NCBI GenBank assembly: GCA_028564925.1
Contig: CM053027.1
Span: forward strand, 243,189,649-243,253,648
DNA length: 64,000 bases
Direction of reading: 5' to 3'
Origin: Lithobates sylvaticus
Lineage: Eukaryota; Chordata; Amphibia; Anura; Ranidae
The translations under genes and the position numbers were made by a program. Shown piece after piece: positions 45,577 through 56,749 of this stretch (position 1 is the stretch's first letter; each line of letters starts with the position of its first letter). Under the pieces are notes generated by a model that saw nothing but the letters and a program-made list of their open reading frames with translations, was not told the origin of the DNA and made no database searches.

Positions 45577-47094
45577 CGCCGGCTGACTTTTTCCTCCCAA
45601 AAGTCCGGCGAACTAAGTTTTAAGTTCAGACTTAAAATTGTCCGCTGGACTCGGCAGTCCGGCGGACAATCCCGCAGTCTGTGTGCTAGTCCGCGGGACT
45701 TTTGAAATGAACAGACTTGCCTCGCACACGGAGAAAAGTCCGTTCATTTAGAACGTGACTCCAGGTAGACGGGGCTAGCGAAGGCAGTGAATGCCGCCGT
45801 GCTAGCCCCGTCACCTGGCATGGATTTAAAGGGGAATCCCTGAGCTGAAAAAAACGGCGTTGGGGTCCCCCCAAATCCATCTCCTTATCCGAGCACGCAG
45901 TCCGGCCAGTCAGGAAAGGGGGTGGGGACGAGCGAGCCCCCCCTCCTGAGCCGTACCAGGCAGCGTGCCCTCAACATGGGGGGTGCGGACCCCCCACCCC
46001 AAAGCACCTTGTCCCCATGTTGATGAGGACAAGGGCCTCTTCCAGACAACCCTGACCGTTGGTTGTCGGGCTCTGTGGGCGGGGGGCTTATCGGAATCCG
46101 GGAGCCCCCTTTAATAATGGGGCCCCCAGATACCGGCCCCCCACCCTATGTGAATGACTATGGGGTACTATGTACCCCTACCCATTCACCTAAGGATAAA
46201 AGTGTAAATAAAAACGACACAATTTTTTTAAATATTTTATTGCACAGCTCCGGGGGTCTTCTTCTGTCTTTTGGAGGTCTTCTCACCGGACTCCGCTCTC
46301 TTTTGCTCTTTTACCTAGCTCTTTCACGAGCGGAGGAGCCCGGCTTTCTCCTTCGTCGCTGCTGTCGTCATCTGGGGGTCTCGTTCCGCCTTCGGGGGTC
46401 TTGTCCCGCTCTTCTGTTCTTCTTGCCACTGTCGCCGCCGCCTTCTGCGCCTTCTGCGTCGTCGCCTTCTTCTTCTGATGTTGATTCGTCGCTCTCTCTG
46501 GCCGGAATGGCAGACGCACAGTGTTGTGACTTATATAGGGACAAGGGGCGGGGCCACCGCCTCATGTCACATGGTGACCCCGCCCCCATATGATGTCAAA
46601 GTCCCTGAGGATGCCCCCCTTTTCCCAGGGCACCCCCCATGTTGAGGGCACACGGCCTAGTATGGCTCAGGAGGGGGGGGCGCTCGCTCGTCCCCACCCC
46701 CTTTCCTGACCTTCCGGGCTGCGTGCTCGGATAAGGGTCTGAGATGGATTTGGGGGGGGGACCCCCATGCCGTTTTTTCAGCGTAGGGATTCCCCTTTAA
46801 ATCCATGCCAGGTGATGGGGCTAGTGCGGTGGCATTCACTGCCTTCGCTAGCCCCGTCTACCTAGAGTCACGTTCTAAATGAACGGACTTTCCTCCGTGT
46901 GCGAGGCAAGTCCGTTCATTTCAAAAGTCCCGCGAAATTTGGCCAAAACTCTGGCAGACAAGGTCCGGGCGTGTGTGGGCAAGTCCACACGTTCAGAAAG
47001 TCTGGCGGACCTCCGCTGGAAAGTCCGGCGGTTTGTCCGCTGGACTAGGTCCGGCAGACAATCCCACCGGAAAGTCTGAGCGTGTGTATGCCGC
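45577..47094. mobile_element. Foldback-type non-autonomous DNA element
   Basis: Imperfect inverted arms of about 430 bp (45,577-46,000 and 46,640-47,094). Shared phrases include CCGTTCATTTAGAACGTGAC, GGCTAGCGAAGGCAGTGAAT and AAAGGGGAATCCCTG, each met again in reverse. The middle is GC-rich, includes a CTTCTGCGCC-type low-complexity part, and codes for nothing recognisable. The right end closes with GTGTGTATGCCGCAT; the left outer end seems shorter. It interrupts the LINE endonuclease. A partial relative lies at 58,866-59,570. Confidence 0.82.
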
Positions 47095-48284
47095 ATAAGT
47101 GAACACATTTTCCAAGGAAGAGGGCTGATCTCCAAGACTTAAACTGGGATGGAATATTGGCATTGATGAACAAAGAACATAAATGGTAATTTTTCAAAAA
47201 GACTGTATATGAACTCACTGCAAGGTATACTCCCATGGGCAATAAGTTAAAGTTAAGACTAACATTAAAACCTATGTGGCTCACCGCCAAGGTTTAAAAA
47301 GCGCTTTTAAAAAATATTAAGATGAAGGAACACTATCATTCTTTAAATGTTACAAAGAATAGAACAGAAATTGTAAAAAGGAAATCAAGGACACAAAAAT
47401 TCAAAACAAAGGACAGATTGCAAAAGATAATAGGACAAACCCCCAAAAATTCTTCAAATATATTAATATTAAAAAGGTCAGATATGAGCATGTAGGCCCT
47501 TTACAAGATAATCTAGAGTGGGTGACTAGGGAGAAAGAGAAGGTAAATTTATTAAATACCTTATTCAGTTCTGTGTATACAAAGGAGCATGGGGGAACTC
47601 ATGGCCATAATTGGGATGGTATTGACACAGTCTCAAATGATCCACAGTGGCTCAAAAGTGATAGGGTCCAGAAATATTTAGACCGAATAAATGTAGACAA
47701 AGCACCTGGACCAGATGGCATACACCCACTGATCCTAAAAGAATTGAGCTTTGTAATTTCAAAGCCATTTTTTCAAATTTTTAGTGACTCTATATTGACT
47801 GGACTAGTACCACTGGATTGATGTAAGGCCAATGTGGTGCCTATATTTATAAAAGGGTCAAAGCCTTTACCAAGTAACTGTAGACTTGTTAGTTTAACTT
47901 TTATAGTTGGGAAGACACTAGAGAAATTAATAAAAGACCACATAGATGAGTTCTTGCTGGAAAAAAGTATTTTAGGCAACAGACAGCATGGATTTATGAA
48001 AGACAGAAGTTGTCAGACAAATCGGATTTCTTTTTATGAGGAGGTAACTAAAAGCATGGACAGAGGGGTGGCTGTGGACTTGGTATACTTGGCTTTTGCA
48101 AAAGTGTTTGACACAGTTCTCAACACACGGCTAATGTGTAAGGTGAAGTCTACAGGTCTGGAAAGTAGTTTAGGTGAAGTCTACAGTTTGTAAATGTAAA
48201 GAAAACTGGCTAAAAGACAGGACAGGATTCAGAAAATAGTGGTCAATGATTCATACTCTGAATGGTCTAAGGTTATCAGTGTTG
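47095..48284 (+). pseudogene. CR1/L2 LINE block 2, RT first half
   Basis: Begins with MGNKLKLRLTLKPMWLTAKV (linker), then LNTLFSSVYTKEHGG, DRINVDKAPGPDGIHPLILK (APGPDGI block), NVVPIFIKGSK with PLPSNCRLVSL (NYRPVSL), LEKLIKDHIDEFLL and GNRQHGFMKDRSCQTN (QHGF..G.S..TN). The motif A segment reads AVDLVYLAFAKVFDTV, with DLVYLAFA instead of DVVYLDFSKAFD, so the catalytic Asp is lost. One stop near 47,820. Confidence 0.88.
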
Positions 48285-49468
48285 TGGAAAATACATAAAG
48301 CTGCGCCAATTTAAACAAAATTAAAACAAAAAATGAAAAGAAGAAATCAGTAAAAAAATTTCAATAAAAAACAAATGTCTCATCAGAAATAACCGTGAAA
48401 ATTAGCATAAATCAGTTTGAACAGTCTAAGATTTGGTCTAATAGTCCAGTTTAAATAATTTCTTAATACCAAAAAGATGATGAAATTGGCGTATGGCTGG
48501 TAGAAATAGCTTGTTCAAAAAGGAGACACCTCAGTGACAGTTCTATAATTTTCACGCTGTGACATGCAGAAAATATAATAGTATCCCGGCCACCTATTTG
48601 ATTGGAGGCTTACCAAATGGCTATAAGTTTAGGCATTGTACACAGAATCCTGTAGTTGTCCCCGTGGGCGGAAGATGATAGAATCAGTCAATCCGGGACG
48701 GATCACTCAAATGGAGGAGGAGAAAACACCACACCATCCGTTCCTGATATAAATATCCAGCCAGTTCACACTAGTTTCCTCCTCTGCTGCGTCTTCCAGC
48801 AAGACGCAGCAGAGGGGGAAACTAGTGTGAACTGGCTGGATATTTATATCAGGAACGGATGGTGTGGTGTTTTCTCCTCCTCCATTTGAGTGATCCGTCC
48901 CGGATTGACTGATTCTATCATCTTCCGCCCACGGGGACAACTACAGGATTCTGTGTACAATGCCTAAACTTATAGCCATTTGGTAAGCCTCCAATCAAAT
49001 AGGTGGCCGGGATACTATTATATTTTCTGCATGTCACAGCGTGAAAATTATAGAACTGTCACTGAGGTGTCTCCTTTTTGAACAAGCTATTTCTACCAGC
49101 CATACGCCAATTTCATCATCTTTTTGGTATTAAGAAATTATTTAAACTGGACTATTAGACCAAATCTTAGACTGTTCAAACTGATTTATGCTAATTTTCA
49201 CGGTTATTTCTGATGAGACATTTGTTTTTTATTGAAATTTTTTTACTGATTTCTTCTTTTCATTTTTTGTTTTAATTTTGTTTAAATTGGCGCAGCTTTA
49301 TGTATTTTCCATTTGCCTTTTGGTGTGAGTATCCCACTTTCTAGCAGCAGCCTTTTTTCTGGGTTAGGGCCCTTCCCATATTTCATTTTTATTTCCCTTT
49401 TCTCCCCTTCCCTCCCCCCCTTTTTTTTTCCCTTCCAGTCTCACCGAGCGCGGTTTATCCATTTCCAT
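48285..49468. mobile_element. Near-perfect long hairpin insertion
   Basis: Arms 48,286-48,795 and 48,801-49,310 are reverse complements over 510 bp with a single mismatch that I can see, around the 5-bp spacer CCAGC. A 158-bp non-palindromic tail follows (49,311-49,468) with CTTTTGGTGTGAGTATCCCA, a C/T-rich run and GAGCGCGGTTTATCC. The whole is flanked by TTATCAGTGTTG at 48,273-48,284 and 49,469-49,480, a 12-bp target duplication in the LINE's RT. Both strands show the same meaningless frame, so no protein is implied. The duplication length points to LINE-machinery insertion rather than to a cut-and-paste transposase. I do not recognise the family. Confidence 0.9.
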
Positions 49469-49524
49469 TTATCAGTGTTGTACCCCACGGTTCAGTGTTG
49501 GAACCCTTATTTTTTTTATAAATG

Positions 49525-49598
<74 letters not shown>

Positions 49599-50562
49599 CT
49601 GGGATTAAAGGTACCATTTCAGTGTTTGCAGATGACACCAAACTATGCAGTGGAATAATGAATGTCCTAACAAGCCAACCTCAATGCACTGTTTAATTTG
49701 GCAACTATGTGGCAAATGAGGTTTAATGATAATAAATGTCAAGTTATGCACTTGGGGGCTAAGCATATGCATGCATATTACATACTAGGGGGAGAACAAC
49801 TGGGGGAATCAACGGTGGAGAAGGATCTGGGTGTTTTGGTAGATCATAATTTTAATAATAGCATGGAATGCCAAGCTGCAGTTTGCAAAGCGAGCAAAGT
49901 CCTTTCTTGTATTAAGAGAGAGATATAATGTTGCCCCTGTACAAATCACTAGTAATACCTCATCTGGAATATGCAGTTCAGTTTTGGGCACTAGTTCATA
50001 AAAAGTATATTGGGTGCAGAGTGCAGAGAAGAGCAGCCAAACAGATAAGAGGCATGGAGGAGCTCAGCAATGAGGAAAGATAGGAGGAGTTGAATGTATT
50101 TTCTCTTGACAATTGGAGATTAAGGGGGATATGATCAACATGTATAAATACATAAGTGAGCCATATAGTGAACTTGGTGTTGACCTTAAAGTGAATAACT
50201 TATCACAGAGGACAAGGAGGCACTCTTTACATCTGGAGATCTGGAGGAAAAGAGATTTAATCTCTAAATATGGAAAGGTTTCTTCACAGTAAGAGCTGTT
50301 AAAATGTGGAATATAATCCCCCAAGAGCTGGTTCTGGCCAGCTCGGTATATTGTTTAAAAAAAAAAAAGGACTGGATTCTTTCCTAAATGTACATAACAT
50401 AACTGGATACTAACATTTATAGGTAAAGTTGACCCCCTCTGGATAAAGGATTATGTATATGGGATTGTATGATATGTTTTTTTTTCTTTTTCCCCTTTAT
50501 AGGTTGAACTAGATGGACTTTTTTTCAGCTTGACTAACTATCTGTCTAGGCTGCCTAGCTTT
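49469..50562 (+). pseudogene. CR1/L2 LINE block 3, RT end and 3' UTR
   Basis: Resumes at the VPQGSVLGP region (decayed), then GSGIKGTISVFADDTKLCSG (FADD catalytic box) after an AT microsatellite at about 49,527-49,594. MWQMRFNDNKCQVMHLGAKH and LGESTVEKDLGVLVDHNFNN follow, with the thumb and C-terminal part in broken frames to about 50,390. The 3' UTR ends with the CR1 tail near 50,555. Confidence 0.88.
49527..49594. repeat. (AT)n microsatellite inside a LINE
   Basis: About 30 AT units preceded by GTATATGTATATGTATAT. The related LINE at 53,757-53,770 has only AAATGATATTGGG at the same place, so the run grew from a short seed after insertion. Confidence 0.92.
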
Positions 50563-50939
50563 GTGGGTGTTGATTTTATCTTAAAGTAATTTTTTGGTAT
50601 AGGTTTCATGGGCACATAGAAGAACACTCAAGGACCAATTTTTCTGCACCTGTTTGAGAAGTGCATATAATTTAAATTCTTTTTTTTCCAAATAGGTTTT
50701 TATTAAGTTTGTAACATATACATAGTACAATTAACATTGTACGTCGTGCAACGATGTCGGAGTGAACATAAACAACATTTTAGAAGGATCCAGTGGTCCG
50801 TCCATGTAGATATATCAATCAGACAACATAAAGAAAAGGAAAACCATAAACAAGTAACATTGGGAACTTGATGGCTCGTAGGGGATCTCTCCTCTGATGC
50901 GGCACCCCATCTGGGATCTTTAGTGTCACATAAGTGGAG

Positions 50940-53580
50940 AGGTCTCCTCTAGAAGTTGAACACAGTAAAACTTACAGAAAAAATTTAATCAAATAAGCTG
51001 TCGTCTATTAGTAGACATTAAAATAGGTGCAGGGTATCTTTCAGCATAGTATCGTGAAGAACAAAGTATTGCTCACTCAAGAATCAGGTTCGTTGGTCAA
51101 TGGTTGTGTGCAATGGTTACTGGTCACAGCAGAGGTCCATGTGATCCATGGTTGCCATTGTGTGCGATATTTTGGGGTCTGGCCGTTACTGGCTGCTAGT
51201 GTGGTTTTGTAGCTATAGTGTAAGGCTACTAGATCAGTAACTTGGGATATAATCAAGAGAGTTTCAGATTTCCAATGTCTAACTATATTGAGTCTGGCTG
51301 CCAGTAGTATGTGAGTGATTACGTATCTTATGTCATATGTGAAACAGTCAATGGTAAGGTTGAGAATTGCTAATGCAGGAGTCTGTGTTATTTTATGGTC
51401 GGTGATCATTGAGATGAGGTCGAAGATTTCTGTCCAGTATTTCTGTATGTTTGGGCATGTCCAAAATATGTGAATTGAATCTCCCACATCTGATTTACAT
51501 CTCCAGCAAGTGTTGGTGTTTCTAGGTCCAAATGAGGCTAATCTGGCTGGTATTAGGTAGTAGCGTAGTGATATTTTCTGTGTGAGTTCCCACAGGGCAG
51601 CACATTTTGTGGTTTTGTAGATAGTTCTGAATGCAGATTGCCATTGGGTTGTAGAGTATGTTTGTGCGAGATCCAATTCCCATCTGAGGTGGGGGTTCAA
51701 TTTAACAAAGGTGTATTTTTGGTGTAACAGATTATAGAAGTGGGAGATGCCTTTAATCTTTGAGGTTGGGCTGGTGAGGAGTTGCCAGGAGTTGGGGTGT
51801 ATAGTGTATAGGGGAAGGAATTTATCTGGTATGCAGTGGCGAATACGAAGATAGTTGAAGTGTTCTGAGGCAGGGAGGTCGTATTCAGATTGGAGTTGGG
51901 AAAAAGGTTTAAGGCAGTTGTCTTGAATTAAGTTTTGGAGGGTCGTTATACCTTTGAGGGTCCAGAGTGACATTGAAAGGTCTGGAGTTAAGTGGGTGAG
52001 AGATTCTAGAGGGATAGTAAATAAAGGTGAGGCTGGGGTTCTAATCGTAAGAGTGGATAATTTTATCCAGGTATGAGTCAGGCTTTCATTGTCAGGGGTA
52101 AATGGGTCGGGATTGAAATACCTAGAGGGGTACTGAGAAGCCAGCTTTGTAGGTCAGGTCTGATGAGTGTGTGTTGTTCTAACTGAACCCATGGTGTTTT
52201 CGAGTGGGGGTGGAACCAGTTGGGTAGTTGTGCTAGGATGGCGGCCAGGCAGTAGTCTCTGAAGTCTATGGAGCCCGTGCCTCCGGCTAGTTTGTGTTTG
52301 ATTAGATGTTGATGAGCGCATCTAGGTTTGTTACCGTTCCATAGAGATTTGTTATTGTTTGAAGGGATCGGAAGAATGAGGTGGGGATTGGAATGGGGAG
52401 CGTTCTGAAGTAGTAGAGTATTTGGGGAAGAAAGACAAATCATTTTGAAAGCAGCGAGTTTGCCAGACCAGGAGAGTTCGTGTTTTGCTAGGTCTTGTTA
52501 GGTTGTTTGAACGTTGTGTAAAAGAGGGAGGAAGTTAAATGTGTAGAGGTTTTTGAGTGTTCTTGGTAATTGGATGCCCAAGTAGGGGATAGTAGTGTTT
52601 GCCCATGCGAAGGGGTATTGTAGTTGTAAGATATTTTTCATGGTTGCGTTTATGTTGATATCTAGAATTAGAGATTTGGTCGTGTTTACCTTATAATAGG
52701 ATATGGAGCTGAACCAGGTTAATAAGGTTTGTACTGCAGCCAGGGAAGAAGACGGATTGGTGAGGATTAGGATAACGTCATCTGCAAAGAGGCTAATTTT
52801 GTGGGCTGATGATCCATTTTGAATTCCTGAAATGGTGGGATTGGAACGGACATGTTCTGCTAGGGGTTACATGATTAAGTTGAAGATAAGGGGAGATAGC
52901 CTTGGCGCGTGCCGTTAGTAATGGGGAAAGGGCGGGATAACATATTTTCAGTGAAGACTTGAGCTTCAGGATTAGAATATAAGGCCATGATGGCTTTTAG
53001 TATGTGTTCTTTGAATACAAACTTTTGGAGGACTGTTTTGAGGTATGCCCAGTGGACCCTGTCGAACGCCTTCTCTGCATCTAAGGAAAGAAGCAGAGAA
53101 GGCGTTCCGGTGGATTCCGCGTGATGTATGATGTTGAGCATCCTTCTGGTTGCATCAGAGGCTTGTCTGCCTTTTGTGAAGCCTGTCTGATCGTGGTGGA
53201 TGAGAGTGGGCAGTATTTCAAGTAGTCTGGTTTTGGCATATATTTTGAGATCAAGATTGAGCAAGGAAATTGGACGGAAATTTTGGGGTACATTCGGCTC
53301 CTTCCCTGGCTTTGGTATCGTTATCACAAGCGCTTTTATATATTCTTTGTGGAAGGCAGAAGAGGAGGCAGCGTGGTTGAAAAGTACAGTTAGGTGGGTG
53401 GATAGTTGTGAAGCGTATTGTTTGTAATACTCCCCGGTCAGTCCGTCTGGGCCTGGTGCTTTGTTGCTTGGGAGTGATTTAATGGTCGTCATAATTTCTT
53501 GTTCAGTGAAGGGGACATTTAGGGTGTCTAGTTTTTCTCCGGTCAGGGTGGGTAGGTTTAGGTTTTGAAGGAATTTGTCA
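50940..53580 (-). pseudogene. Second Tx1/L1 ORF2, RT and C-terminal part
   Basis: RT at 53,492-52,875: SLPSNKAPGPDGLTGEYYKQ, VITIPKPGKEPN, NFRPISLLNLDLKIYAK, HHDQTGFTKGRQASDATRR, SLDAEKAFDRVHW (motif A Asp) and ITNGTRQGYLPLS. The FADD box falls at about 52,770 in a damaged zone. Segments 52,443-52,078 and 51,973-51,077 hold the C-terminal part with a knuckle CWRCKSDVGDSIHIFWTC. Several frame breaks separate the blocks. About 400 bp of 3' UTR follow to 50,690. Confidence 0.88.
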
Positions 53581-53585
53581 ATGTT

Positions 53586-54776
53586 ACAGGTTTGGAAATA
53601 TCGGTTTGGAAATATCGGTTTGTAAATGGATAAAAAACTGTCTAAAAGACAGAATTCAGAGAATAGTGGTTAATGATTCTTACTCTGAATGGTCTAAGGT
53701 TATCAGTGGTGTACCCCAAGGTTCAGTGCTGGGACCCTTACTTTTTAATATCTTTATAAATGATATTGGGTCTGGGATTAAAAGTAACATTTCTGTCTTT
53801 GCAGATGACACCAAGCTATGCAGTGGAATAACGTCCTAACAGGAGGTCTCCAATTTACAAGCCAACCTCAATGCTCTGTCTAATTGGGCGACTATGTGGC
53901 AGATGAGGTTTAATGTTGATAAATGTAAAGTTATGCACTTGGGGGCTAAGAATATGCATGCATACATTCTAGGGGGAGTACAACTGGGGGAATCCGTAGT
54001 GGAGAAGGATCTGGGGGTTTTGGTAGATCATAAACTCAATAATAGCATGCAATGCCAAGCTGCGGTTTCCAAAGCAAGCAAAGTCCTTTCTTGTTTTAAG
54101 AGAGGTATGGACTCCAGAGAGAGAGATATCATTTTGCCCCTGTTCAAATCATTAGTAAGACCTCATCTGGAATATGCAGTTCAGTTTTGGGCACCAGTTC
54201 TCAAAAAGGATATTGGGGAACTGGAGAAAGTGCAGAGAAGGGCAACCAAACTGATAAGAGGCATGGAGGAGCTCAGCTATGAGGAAAGATTAGAGGAACT
54301 GAATTTATTCACCCTTGATAAGAGGAGATTAAGGGGGGATATGATCAACATGTATAAATATATAAGGGGTCCATATAGTGAACTTGGTGTTGAGTTATTC
54401 ACTTTACAGTCAACAAAGAGGACAAGGGGGCACTCTTTACGTCTAGAGGAAAAGAGATTTCATCTCCAAATACGGAAAGGTTTCTTCACAGTAAGAGCTG
54501 TGAAAATGTGGAATAGACTCCCTGCAGAGGTGGTTCTGGCCAGCTCAGTAGATTGCTTCAAGAAAGGCCTGGATACTTTCCTAAATGTACATAATATAAC
54601 TGGGTATTGCATGACATTTATAGGTAAAGTTGATCCAGGGAAAATCCGATTGCCTCTCGGGGGATCAGGATGGAATTTTTTTTCCTTGCTTTAGCAAATT
54701 GGAGAATGCTCTGCTGTTTTTTTTTTTGCCTTCCTCTGATCAACTGTGGGTATAAAATGGGGTATATGGGATTGTA

Positions 54777-54849
<73 letters not shown>

Positions 54850-54963
54850 TTTATTTATTATATATGTGTATATATATGATATATATATATATATATATTT
54901 TTTTTTTTTATTTGTGGTTGAACTGGATGGGCTTGTGTCTTTTTTCAACCTAACTAACTATGT
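53586..54963 (+). pseudogene. CR1/L2-type LINE 3' portion inserted in Tx1 ORF2
   Basis: Plus-strand, 5' truncated. 53,606-53,839 has VVNDSYSEWSKVISGVPQGS, VLGPLLFNIFINDI and SVFADDTKLCSG; 53,894-54,694 has MWQMRFNVDKCKVMHLGAKN, LGVLVDHKLNNSMQCQAAVS, LVRPHLEYAVQFWAP and RLPAEVVLASSVDCFKKGLD, the C-terminal end. One frameshift lies between the two blocks. The 3' UTR contains a long AT run and ends CAACCTAACTAACTATGT at 54,963. It is a sister of the LINE at 45.2-50.6 kb and better preserved. Confidence 0.92.
54778..54912. repeat. (AT)n microsatellite in CR1 3' UTR
   Basis: About 34 uninterrupted AT units to 54,846, then a T-rich gap and a second shorter AT run followed by poly-T. It gives spurious Y/I repeats in both strands. 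Confidence 0.95.
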
Positions 54964-56253
54964 AATGTTTTCTTGTGTGGGTTGAGGGGTGTGGGGGTCT
55001 TGTGTTAGGTTATAAAGGTCTACGTAGTAGGCGCTAAAAGCATCAGCAATGTCTTGTGGATTACTAAGGTGGCGGTTTGTGTGAGGATATAGTAGTTGGG
55101 TAATTTTAGTTTTGGTACGTCTGCCTTTGATACGTTGTGTGAGTCTCTTCCCTGCCTTATTAGAGGTGGAGTATGAAGTCGCTTTTATTTTTCTCTGGAG
55201 ATATGCATAGGAGTGTAGTAGTAGGGTTTTAAGTTCCTGCCGCAAGGAAAACAATTGGTCAGTCAGTGAGCTACTGGGGTTGGATTTATGGTCCAGCTCC
55301 AGTGCTGCAATGTGGGCTATCAATTGATCAATATGCTGCGTCCTCTTCTTTTTGTGTTGGGAGCTTAGTTTTATTAGTTTTATTAACATTCCCCTCATAT
55401 AAGCTTTGTGAGCGCTCCACACCACGCTAGGGTCAGGCACGGTGCCCTGGTTATTCAAGAAAAAATCTGTAATGTGGTTCGATATCTCTGGGACATAAAT
55501 GTCATTTTGGATGATAGAGTTGTTCGCTCTCCAAAGATATGAGTTAGATGGAGGGGGGGACTCTTCTAATGTAATAGAGATTGGGGCGTGGTCCGACCAT
55601 GTCGTGGTGTGGATCACTGAGATTTTCTGTAAAGTCCATTTATCAGTCAGGAATAAATCTATCCTCGAGTATGAGCGATGCCTGGCAGAGAAGAAGGTGA
55701 AATCTCTTTCAGATCCATGGTGACATCGCCAGACGTCATAGAGTTCATGGGAGGAGAGAAAACTTTTCAGAGGTGATTTATGTCTCTTTTTAGTTGATGT
55801 GGAGTCCATCAGTGGGTCTGGGGTTAGGTTGAAGTCTCTGTACAGTATTAGTTGGCCCTTCAGGATGTGTTTAGCGTTCCGAAAAACTTTATGCAGAAAT
55901 TTCATCTGGTGGGAGTTCGGGGCATAGACATTGACGAGTGTGTAAGGCACCTTGTTAATGGTGCAGGAAAGGATAATAAATCGCCCTTTTGGATCCGATA
56001 TAGTATTCAATAGGTGGAAGTCAATAGTATGTTTTAGTGCTATCATGACCCCTCTAGATTTGGTGGCGTGAGAGGCGTGAAAGATGTGAGGGTATTGACG
56101 GTTGTTGCAAAGGGGGGTGTTTGATGATATCAGATGGGTTTTCTGTATGCAAAGGATGTCACTGTGGAGAGCTGCAGCAGTTTTCCACAGTGAGTGGCAT
56201 TTAGCCGGATGGTTTAGCCCATTGGCTTTCAATGATATAATGGTAAGTGTCAT
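54964..56253 (-). pseudogene. Second Tx1/L1 ORF2, endonuclease and linker (431 aa open)
   Basis: Starts MTLTIISLKANGLNHPAKCH (family NGLNHP.KR) and has SDILCIQKTHL (normally QETH), GRFIILSCTINKVPYTLVNV, LILYRDFNLTPDP (normally GDFN, here RDFN), RHRSYSRIDLFL and TTWSDHAPISITL (SDHA catalytic His). The frame is open to the CR1 insertion point, where AATGTT is duplicated (53,580-53,585 and 54,964-54,969). The lost Gly of GDFN and Glu of QETH would impair nicking. Confidence 0.9.
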
Positions 56254-56749
56254 CTTGGTTGTGGGGTGTTAAGTAGAGATTGAAGTATCACTCACGGTTA
56301 GATGGGAGATTTGGTGCTCGTGGGTCTCTGGGAACCAGACGTGGAGGTGTGGCAGTCCAAAGATTTAGTAGTTGGTATATAAAATATGCTGCGAAAAGAG
56401 CAATACGTTAATGGTAGAAGTTAGTGAAAACAAGAGCAACAAGGAGAGGAAAATAATAAAAAAAAACAAAAACAAAAAAAAGATATCAATGCGTGATGTG
56501 GAACAGACGTTTCGTTGGTGGGAGAAGTAAAATGTCCCACTGGGTTGCACAACCATAGAGGGTTTGAGGGAACTGGAGGAGGTGCAGGAATATTTGGAGG
56601 GGTGCTGCTGAGCATGAGAGCCTCCAGACAGGGGTAGAAAAAGTTTGTAACACTGGAGAAGAAGATTGGTGTGTCAGAATGTCAAAGCTCATGGGAGCCT
56701 AATTTACGGTTACAGGCCAGATGCATCTGTCTTGGCGGAGTCATTCAGG
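56254..56749 (-). other. Tx1/L1 inter-ORF region
   Basis: Lies between ORF1 and ORF2 of the second Tx1 copy. Contains an A-rich run near 56,456-56,480 and no convincing coding motif; probably the eroded ORF1 end and spacer. Confidence 0.5.

Larger units (their letters stand above)
45240..50562 (+). mobile_element. CR1/L2-type LINE split by two insertions
   Basis: One plus-strand LINE can be followed in three blocks: endonuclease (45,240-45,576), endonuclease end and RT first half (47,095-48,284) and RT end plus 3' UTR (49,469-50,562). The gaps are a foldback DNA element and a hairpin insertion. The 3' end carries GGTTGAACTAGATGGACTT, the CR1-type tail also seen at 54,915 and 59,600. Compared with the copy at 53.6-55.0 kb, an AT microsatellite replaces a short AATGATATTG phrase near 49,530. 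Confidence 0.85.

Noticed and set aside
46063-46593. Open frames on both strands in the GC-rich core of the foldback element
   Set aside because: Composition is low-complexity (K/A/E/D or S/L/P runs), both strands are open, and the frame lies between inverted arms; GC content explains it.
48656-48940. Two nearly identical 77-aa frames on opposite strands
   Set aside because: They are the two arms of the hairpin read from each side, not two genes.
54670-54985. Frames rich in Y and I on both strands
   Set aside because: Direct translation of the AT microsatellite.
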